DNA from: Chryseobacterium echinoideorum
GTDB lineage: Bacteria > Bacteroidota > Bacteroidia > Flavobacteriales > Weeksellaceae
Reading direction: 5' to 3'
Length of the DNA stretch: 64,000 nt
Assembly (NCBI RefSeq): GCF_007474535.1
Contig: NZ_VKNW01000006.1
Coordinates: forward strand, 62,001-126,000
Both the position numbers and the translations under genes were made by a program. The notes below the pieces were generated by a model. The model did no database searches. It saw only the letters and a program-made list of their open reading frames with translations, and was not told where the DNA came from. Below, piece by piece: positions 59,962 through 64,000 of the stretch (the stretch's first letter is position 1; the number at the start of each line of letters is the position of its first letter).

Positions 59962-60675
59962 TTAAAAGGATTTAATGTTTTTCATAATGTTCTCGACCAC
60001 TTGTTTGTCCCGATTCACATAGTATTGAAAGGCTCTTTTGTTTCGTAAAACTTTTGCCTTGATGTCCCGAATCTTTAAAAGCATATGGGTAGAATTTCTG
60101 CTCAGCGTCTTGACTTCTCCCAAGGCATAATCCAATAAAATCTTGCGCTCCGACTTTTCCATCTGGTTCATTGCCCCATAGGAAACCACAATCCCGACAA
60201 TCAGCCTCGTCACCATTTGCAGATCGTCCACAAACTGAACTTGCGAAGGCAGAACCGCGATGATGGAATAGGGAGCCGTACTGATTTCATGGATAATGGC
60301 TTGTTGGTTTTGGGTGATTTTCGTAATCTCCCTGCTCATCGCAATTCCTGTGGGAATCGCTTGAATGGCGAACGATACGATTCGAAGTCTGTCCTGAATT
60401 TTGGTCACCTTGTCCTTGAAATTGTTCCACTGGGTTTTGTTGGCGGTTTCCACCGTGGCATTGGCAATTTGGTTTTTCCGCATCTCCTTCTGCCTCTCGT
60501 TTTCATCCATCGTCGCCTTGATTTCTAGGTTCATCATCGGAAAGGATACGTTTTCCTGCTGCCAAGACGGCGTGGAGCCGCCACTGGATGAAGTGAGCAC
60601 AAAATAAATCAGCAAGCCCCCAAACCCCCGAAGGGGGCTTTTTAAAGCGTTAATTATGGGATGTTTCATTTTCAT
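59962..60675 (-). CDS. Transfer protein with repeat-derived N-terminus and shared tail (3 of 4)
   Basis: A 237-residue protein from the ATG at 60675 or 60669. Residues 10-21 (ALKSPLRGFGGL) are encoded by a G/C palindrome, which merges into a short hydrophobic stretch (LLIYFVLT) that may act as a signal. The rest is helical (MDENERQKEMRKNQIANATVETANKTQWNNFKDKVTKI, then IQAIPTGIAMSREI). It ends in YVNRDKQVVENIMKNIKSF. An internal ATG at residue 47 could be an alternative start. Its family is not known to me; position and tail place it among channel or pilus proteins. Confidence 0.65.
   Translation of the reverse strand: MKMKHPIINALKSPLRGFGGLLIYFVLTSSSGGSTPSWQQENVSFPMMNLEIKATMDENERQKEMRKNQIANATVETANKTQWNNFKDKVTKIQDRLRIVSFAIQAIPTGIAMSREITKITQNQQAIIHEISTAPYSIIAVLPSQVQFVDDLQMVTRLIVGIVVSYGAMNQMEKSERKILLDYALGEVKTLSRNSTHMLLKIRDIKAKVLRNKRAFQYYVNRDKQVVENIMKNIKSF
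60613..60640. repeat. G/C palindrome inside a transfer gene
   Basis: AAGCCCCC (60614-60621) pairs with GGGGGCTT (60633-60640), with CCCCC-GAA-GGGGG (60625-60637) as an alternative stem. The unit is typical of extragenic palindromes in Bacteroidota, yet here it is coding. Confidence 0.8.
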
Positions 60676-60690
60676 CTTATTTTTTTACAT

Positions 60691-60712
60691 TGTTCCCCTT
60701 TGGGGACAGGGG
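60691..60712. repeat. Second G/C palindrome between two transfer genes
   Basis: TTCCCC-TTT-GGGGA (60693-60705) followed by CAGGGGC ends one base before the stop codon of the gene at 60713-61381. It appears related to the palindrome at 60613-60640. Confidence 0.7.
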
Positions 60713-61381
60713 CTAGAAATTTCTTTTGTATCGGTTCATAATATTTTCTACAATTCCCTTGTCGGTATTGATGTATCCTGCAAATGGATTGATGGAGTTC
60801 CAGAATCCCAAACGATTGGCTTTTTCCAGTCTTAACTTGATTGCCAGAAGCCAAAGCTTTAGGTTTTTGACATTCTCGGAAATGTTGTGCAATATCTTGT
60901 ATCGGTCTCCCGCAGTGGCAAGGTTCAGCTCTCCCGAGGCGAGGATGTCGGAGACATCAGTCACTATTTTTATACTCTGTTCATAGGTTTTCTGTGAAGC
61001 CTTTACCCCGAAAATGGCATATTGTGGATGTGCCGATGCCAACTGAACTACCTGCGATGAATAATTGTAGCATTTATTGAGTTCGGAGTAGATTTCCTTT
61101 ACCTGTATGCCGTTCTGCAAGGTTCCCGAAACTTCCTTCAGACCTTTCAGAATCTTATTCTGAATGTCGTTGGCAACCACCATCTGGGTTCCCACCCACG
61201 CTTGGGCATCCTTGAGTTTGGAGGTTTCATCAATCACGTCGTTCTGCTTGGCTTTCAGGTTTTCTGAATAGAGAATCATTGCCGCCGTTACCGTCGGGTC
61301 GATGTAGGTGTTTTGGGAGAATGCTTTCACACCCAAGAGTGGGAAAAGCATCATCAGCATTTTTAGACTAAACTTTTTCAT
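60713..61381 (-). CDS. TraI-like (DUF4141) exported coiled-coil protein with shared tail (4 of 4)
   Basis: A 222-residue protein with signal peptide (MKKFSLKMLMMLFPLLGVKAFSQ). The helical body (YIDPTVTAAMILYSENLKAKQNDVIDETSKLKDAQ, then VANDIQNKILKGLKEVSGTLQ) and the central ASAHPQYAIFGVKASQKTYEQSIKI are paralogous to the gene at 59294-59959. It ends with YINTDKGIVENIMNRYKRNF. It overlaps the end of traG by 14 bases. A VirB5-like pilus or adhesin role is the best guess from position and topology. Confidence 0.7.
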   Translation of the reverse strand: MKKFSLKMLMMLFPLLGVKAFSQNTYIDPTVTAAMILYSENLKAKQNDVIDETSKLKDAQAWVGTQMVVANDIQNKILKGLKEVSGTLQNGIQVKEIYSELNKCYNYSSQVVQLASAHPQYAIFGVKASQKTYEQSIKIVTDVSDILASGELNLATAGDRYKILHNISENVKNLKLWLLAIKLRLEKANRLGFWNSINPFAGYINTDKGIVENIMNRYKRNF

Positions 61382-64000
61382 ATTCCTCGTGTTTTTGGTT
61401 GATTAATTCTGAAAAATGGATACTTCGGTTTTCCAGTTCCTGCGATATGATTTTGAAGAAATTTTGCCCTTTGTGGCTCTTTTTCATCATCATGAAATAG
61501 GAAACCACCTTTTTGTCCAATGGCTTTTGATAAAGGTTGACGAGCGATACCAAGTTTTCGAGGCTGTCTCCAAAATTTTTCAAATCATCCACAATCTTGA
61601 GCAAAGCCTCGTCGTAGTTTCCGTATTGTTGGACATAGTATTCGACTGCGGATTTTTCGGGTTTTTCCGTGGTGTAGGTTAAATACTGCTCCAAGGAAAC
61701 CTCATTGCCGTAAACTTCTCCTTTGGAACCCCGCTTCAGATAAAATTCCTTGAAACGGCTTCTTCCAAACTTGTTGTTTAAATTATTGATGGTGAAAATC
61801 TTGTTTTGCTCCACCTTGTTCAATGAAAGCAGTGAGGCGATCTTGTCGAAGTTGTCCTTAAACTTCGTCTGGTCTAACAATATGAAGGTATCGGAGTTGT
61901 TGATGATGCTGTCTTTCACGACGGCATTTCCGATGATGTCGTCCAATTCCTGTGTAACGACCACGGCTTCTCCCCAAAATTTCCGAACCGTCTTGTAGAG
62001 ATAGAGAATATATCCGCCCATCAGTTTGCTGGCAATAGCCTTCCACGCTTCCTCGATGATGAGCGCCTTTCTGCGGTCTTTTCGGAGCCGCATCTTTTGG
62101 ATGAACGTGTCCATGATGATGAGCGTCACGATTGGAAACAGTTTCGGGTTGTCCTTTACATTGTCGATTTCAAAGACGATAAATGGTTCGTCAAAGAGCG
62201 TATTGTCTGCACTTTCGTTGAGTGTAGTTCCGTATCTTCCGCCTTTGTAGAAATCCTTTAACACGAACAGGAATGTCCTTAAATTAAATTCCTTTTCGGT
62301 GATGTGGTGTTTCTTATTGTTCAGGTAAAGGGGAAGAAATTTATCGCAGTAGTCATAGAATCCGTTGAAGGAAAGTTCTTTTGCCTCCAATTTTTCTTCG
62401 AGTTCCTTTATCTTTTTGATAATGGTTTTTCGGAAGGACTCGTTCCATTCTTCCGTCGTTTTCGGCTGCCTGATAATTTCATTGGACTTGATGAGAATGA
62501 GTTGCGTCTCATTATAAATTTTTCTCTTATCTTCATCGTTCAGGGTTTCATAAGCTTCGTAAACCTTGTAGAATTTTTCGCTGTCGTAATTCGGGTTGTT
62601 CATATTCTTGTCCGGATGATATTCGATGGCGAGTTTTCGGAAAGCCTCCTTAATCTCGTCAGAACCTGCATCGAAAGCGATTCCCAAAATATCGTAATAG
62701 TTGTACTGTCCGTTCGACTGGTTCTCAAAATCTGAAATAATGTCTTCCTCGTGGATGTTGTATTTGTTCAGATAGAGAATGAGTTCCTCCGAGGTCTTAT
62801 GCTCATACCACCTGGTTCCCGAATTGAAATATTGGTGGTAATACGACATCAGCACATTGTCCAAAATAGATTTTTGTGCGGACGACATCGTGGCATCGGG
62901 ACCTTGCCAAATCAGGAAAATCAAATTGGTCAAAAATTCTATTTTTTCGATGTTGAACTCTTTCTTGTCCATAAAAAAAGGATTCATGGTGATTGGTTTT
63001 TCTTCAGTGTATTGGATGTATCTCCCGCCTTTGTATTTGCAGGTTCCCGAATAGGAATCTCCCGTGTCCACAATGACCACGTCATAATTGTAGGTCAGGT
63101 ATTGCTCAACGATATTGTTCATCAGGAAGGACTTTCCAGAACCTGACGGACCGAGGACAAACTTGTTTCGGTTGTTGATTCTTCCTGTCTTCATCGGCAA
63201 GTCCGCCGGATCAACTTTCAATGGAACGCCTTGTCGGTCGGTAAAACGCAGATAAAAATTGGATTCCTCGTTCACGGGGTAACTTTCTTTAAAAAAAAAA
63301 CACAAGGCCGCTTCGCTTGTCGTCATAAATAAATCGTATTCCCGAAGTTCCGTGGCATTGCCTGGAATGGCGGAGCGAAATAGTTCGAGCTGGTTGTAGG
63401 CGTTCTTGGAGACGATAATCCCCTTCGTAAAGAGCTTGTTCTCGATCATCGACTGTATTCCTTCCATTTTTTCCAGTGTATGTGTTGAAAATATTAGGGA
63501 GAAATGGGCATTGACCACGAGTTGTCCGTCGATGGCGATATTGTGGAGAAGCGTTTGGATTTCTTCCGCAATAATGGCGTTGGATGGAGAGTTGTTTGCC
63601 GCCCCCTCGTGCTTCTTTTTCTTTTTGTCGAGTTCCCGCTGTTGTTGCGCCTGCAGAGGAATGGTGATGACCTGATTGTAGATGATGGTTTCGTAATCCT
63701 CCAATTCGTTGATGAAGGTGAAGTTGTCCACCGCCGTTTCCGAGGCTGCTCCGTTTCCTCCCAATATGGAAAAAGGATCTATTTCTGAAGGCAGGTCGAT
63801 ATTTTCGACATCCACATAGGAAATATTTTTGACGAAGCGGTTTCCGATTTGGAGATATTCGTTGGTACTTTTGATATTGTCAAAAACCGGGGTTTCCGTA
63901 AACTGCATCGACAATACACCCGAAATGTAGTATTCAAAATCTTTCTTATATAAAAATTGGGGTTCGCAACCGCTCTGCTTCAAGAGCATCAACACCTTTT
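61368..64000 (-). CDS. traG: TraG conjugation ATPase (VirB4 type) with an inserted J domain, N-terminus missing
   Basis: The frame runs to the right edge; about 875 residues are visible and roughly the first 150 are expected outside. It is the VirB4-class ATPase that powers the transfer channel. Numbering from the GTG at 63995: TraG N-terminal part to about 260, Walker A GPSGSGKS (282-289), Walker B KALIIEEAWKA (Glu648-Glu649 region), then VVVTQELDDIIGN and the C-terminal helical end. Between them, residues 432-497 (62505-62702) are a J domain: YNYYDILGIAFDAGSDEIKEA, AIEYHPDKN with HPD at 460-462, and KFYKVYEAYETLNDEDKRKIY. Such an insertion is not part of the standard family. The flanks read normally as TraG (MSSAQKSILDNVLMSYYHQYF and FNLRTFLFVLKDFYKGGRYGT). 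Confidence 0.88.
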   Translation of the reverse strand, partial: KVLMLLKQSGCEPQFLYKKDFEYYISGVLSMQFTETPVFDNIKSTNEYLQIGNRFVKNISYVDVENIDLPSEIDPFSILGGNGAASETAVDNFTFINELEDYETIIYNQVITIPLQAQQQRELDKKKKKHEGAANNSPSNAIIAEEIQTLLHNIAIDGQLVVNAHFSLIFSTHTLEKMEGIQSMIENKLFTKGIIVSKNAYNQLELFRSAIPGNATELREYDLFMTTSEAALCFFFKESYPVNEESNFYLRFTDRQGVPLKVDPADLPMKTGRINNRNKFVLGPSGSGKSFLMNNIVEQYLTYNYDVVIVDTGDSYSGTCKYKGGRYIQYTEEKPITMNPFFMDKKEFNIEKIEFLTNLIFLIWQGPDATMSSAQKSILDNVLMSYYHQYFNSGTRWYEHKTSEELILYLNKYNIHEEDIISDFENQSNGQYNYYDILGIAFDAGSDEIKEAFRKLAIEYHPDKNMNNPNYDSEKFYKVYEAYETLNDEDKRKIYNETQLILIKSNEIIRQPKTTEEWNESFRKTIIKKIKELEEKLEAKELSFNGFYDYCDKFLPLYLNNKKHHITEKEFNLRTFLFVLKDFYKGGRYGTTLNESADNTLFDEPFIVFEIDNVKDNPKLFPIVTLIIMDTFIQKMRLRKDRRKALIIEEAWKAIASKLMGGYILYLYKTVRKFWGEAVVVTQELDDIIGNAVVKDSIINNSDTFILLDQTKFKDNFDKIASLLSLNKVEQNKIFTINNLNNKFGRSRFKEFYLKRGSKGEVYGNEVSLEQYLTYTTEKPEKSAVEYYVQQYGNYDEALLKIVDDLKNFGDSLENLVSLVNLYQKPLDKKVVSYFMMMKKSHKGQNFFKIISQELENRSIHFSELINQKHEEYEKV
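62505..62702 (-). other. J domain (DnaJ-type) within TraG
   Basis: Sixty-six residues with all marks of a J domain: YYDILGI at the start of helix I, the EIKEAFRKLAIEYHPDKN helix II with HPD, and KFYKVYEAYETLNDEDKRKIYN as helices III-IV. HPD is the motif that activates Hsp70 ATPases (DnaK). Confidence 0.92.

Larger units (their letters stand above)
41963..64000. mobile_element. Left part of an integrative and conjugative element (TraG-TraN type)
   Basis: Everything right of the tRNA belongs to a Bacteroidota conjugative element. All protein genes are on the minus strand, genes overlap or are a few bases apart, and the DNA is visibly richer in G/C than the chromosome to the left. The order traG, four shared-tail genes, traJ, traK, traL-like, traM, traN and a coupling protein follows the CTnDOT-type transfer region. 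The leftmost genes (M23 peptidase, JAB protein, lipoprotein, methyltransferase-helicase) are accessory. Integrase, relaxase and right boundary are outside the window. Confidence 0.88.

Noticed and set aside
62505..62702. Assembly chimera with dnaJ
   Set aside because: The frame is continuous, both sides read as TraG, and the inserted domain lacks the Gly/Phe and zinc regions of DnaJ. A chimera would be expected to break the frame.

Overview
The window is a piece of a Flavobacteriia chromosome, most likely Chryseobacterium or a close relative, carrying the left end of an integrated conjugative element. The evidence for the lineage is low G+C, many TAnnTTTG -7 boxes (some with TTTG exactly 19 bases upstream), type IX secretion proteins, GLPGLI-family proteins, paired small HTH proteins of a kind I associate with Chryseobacterium, and a Bacteroidetes-type TraG-TraN transfer module.

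Layout. 1-6,764: housekeeping and accessory genes (T9SS plug C-terminus, a RelE/ParE-like toxin-antitoxin pair, hemH, an Nfu-type Fe-S scaffold, a gamma carbonic anhydrase, a lipoprotein, a PIF1-like helicase). 6,827-20,628: an envelope-stress and Ter-type island. It holds a divergent XRE regulator, a Tir-chaperone/YbjN-like protein, PspA, a YqiJ-like OB-fold membrane protein, a YqiK-like flotillin, a 1,603-residue AAA ATPase, two small HTH proteins, TelA and TerC. 20,739-26,153: FKBP isomerase, Rrf2 regulator with its NAD(P)-binding target, an M23 peptidase, gpsA and a CoA-transferase. 26,258-32,322: an unknown TTG-start gene, tyrosine catabolism (hppD, fahA, flavin reductase) and a HipA-like kinase with DUF3037. 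32,389-41,844: secreted and surface proteins, two of them apparently disrupted (one frameshift, one in-frame TAG), plus dtd, greA, a HIT protein, clpX, a T9SS cargo protein and a TlpA-like thioredoxin.

41,889-41,962 is a tRNA with a CAT anticodon. Immediately after it the style of the DNA changes: base composition is visibly more G/C-rich, nearly every gene is on the minus strand, and genes overlap or nearly touch. From the right edge leftwards this element encodes a VirB4-type TraG ATPase (5' end outside the window), four secreted or membrane proteins that share a C-terminal tail, TraJ, TraK, a TraL-like protein, TraM, TraN, a small membrane protein, a VirD4/MobC-type coupling protein, an M23 peptidase, two accessory proteins (one with a RadC-like JAB domain), a lipoprotein and a giant Toprim/adenine-methyltransferase/helicase protein. 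The integrase and right end lie outside the window.

The most notable signals are: (1) a complete DnaJ-type J domain with HPD motif inserted inside the TraG ATPase between Walker A and Walker B; (2) a common C-terminal peptide on four consecutive transfer proteins; (3) a 103-residue protein-like reading frame nested on the same strand inside the methyltransferase-helicase gene; (4) the PspA-flotillin-giant ATPase-TelA-TerC island with a clear divergent operator.
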